From the NCBI RefSeq assembly GCF_002078875.1, contig NC_034414.1, positions 30,603,721-30,667,720 of the forward strand: a DNA stretch of 64,000 bases, written 5' to 3'. The DNA is from Numida meleagris (taxonomy: Eukaryota; Chordata; Aves; Galliformes; Numididae). This document shows, one piece after another, positions 63,466 through 64,000 of the stretch (positions are counted from its first letter, which is position 1; each line of letters starts with the position of its first letter). Below the pieces are notes generated by a model, which was not told the origin of the DNA, did not search any database, and saw nothing but the letters and a program-made list of their open reading frames with translations. Position numbers and translations under genes: made by a program.

Positions 63466-64000
63466 TTCATGGCTGTCTGGTGAAGTCCTCAGTGACTGGA
63501 AAAAGGGAAACATTACTCCCATTTTTAAGAAAGGTAGGAAGAAAGACTCAGAACTACAAGCTGGTGAGCTTCACCTCTGTGCCTGGCAAGATCATGGAGC
63601 ATATCCTCCTAGAAGCTATGTTAAGGCACATACAAGACTAAGATGTGATCTGAGACAGCCAGCATGGCTTCACCAAGGGTAGATCTTGCCTGACCAATCT
63701 GGTGGCCTTCTATGATGGAGTGACGGCGTCGGTGGATGGGGAAAGGGTGACAGATGTCATCTACCTGGACTTCTGTAAAGCCTTTGACATGGTCCCTCAC
63801 CACATCTTTCTCCATTAATTAGAGAGGTATGGATTTGAAGGATGGACTGTTCGGTGGATTAAGAGTTGGTTGACTGGATGCAGCCAAAGGGCTGTGATTA
63901 ATGGTTCTATGTCAGGGTGGAGGCCAGTCACAAGTGGTGTCCCTCAGGGGTTGGTCTGGGGGTTGGTGCTTTTCAGCATCTTCATCAGTGACACAGACAA
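63466..64000 (+). mobile_element. CR1 LINE reverse-transcriptase fragment, cut by window end
   Basis: Sense CR1 ORF2. It starts abruptly at about 63466 with the segment encoding SDWKKGNITPIFKKG, then [17 protein letters not shown] (the RT YLDFxKAFD box), [26 protein letters not shown] and [11 protein letters not shown] close to the window edge. Frameshifts, for example near 63540-63650, and a stop after HHIFLH show that it is a dead copy. The catalytic FADD-type box would lie just beyond base 64000. The start here is the 5' truncation point of the insertion. Confidence 0.92.

Overview
The window looks like nuclear DNA from a bird, probably a galliform. It is AT-rich, most of it is non-coding, and the one gene I can reconstruct is split by introns with standard GT-AG borders. 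The interspersed repeats are the avian type: several CR1 LINE copies (both strands, 5'-truncated, one ending in the typical ATTCTATGATTCT tail) and a fragment whose end matches the Galluhop/Mariner1_GG-type mariner that I know from galliform genomes. No bacterial operons, CRISPR arrays, tRNAs or rRNAs were seen.

Layout. 1-39.4 kb is gene-poor flank. It holds a mariner fragment (about 2.98-3.25 kb), antisense CR1 copies (8.9-9.5, 12.35-13.29, 33.1-33.45 kb), sense CR1 pieces (about 7.0, 24.5 and 38.3-38.7 kb), two related LTR-like repeats (about 23.4 and 30.5 kb) and a 125-bp near-perfect palindrome with flanking direct repeats at 33,954-34,078. 39.45-39.78 kb is a CpG island with promoter-type motifs but no gene that I can assign to it. 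39.8-44.9 kb has no recognisable exon. 44.9-45.8 kb is a second CpG island and is the promoter and first exon of the only gene recognised.

That gene is KATNBL1 (katanin regulatory subunit B1-like 1) on the + strand. Non-coding exon 1 ends at 45,341 and nine coding exons lie between 51,285 and 58,597. Joined in frame they give 303 codons plus a stop, which agrees with the roughly 304 residues I recall for the mammalian protein. The product is a nuclear and spindle-pole partner of the katanin p60 ATPases, built of a basic N-terminal half and a C-terminal con80 domain. A long AT-rich 3' UTR with several possible poly(A) signals follows, perhaps to about 61.6 kb. The window ends inside a sense CR1 reverse-transcriptase fragment (63.47-64.0 kb).

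The least explained items are the 125-bp palindrome, the orphan CpG island at 39.5 kb with a CTCF-like site (a second CTCF-like site in the same orientation lies in the KATNBL1 island), and an upstream ORF that appears to overlap the KATNBL1 start codon once exon 1 is spliced to exon 2. All calls come from reading the sequence and from memory of the families; no alignment or database search was run.
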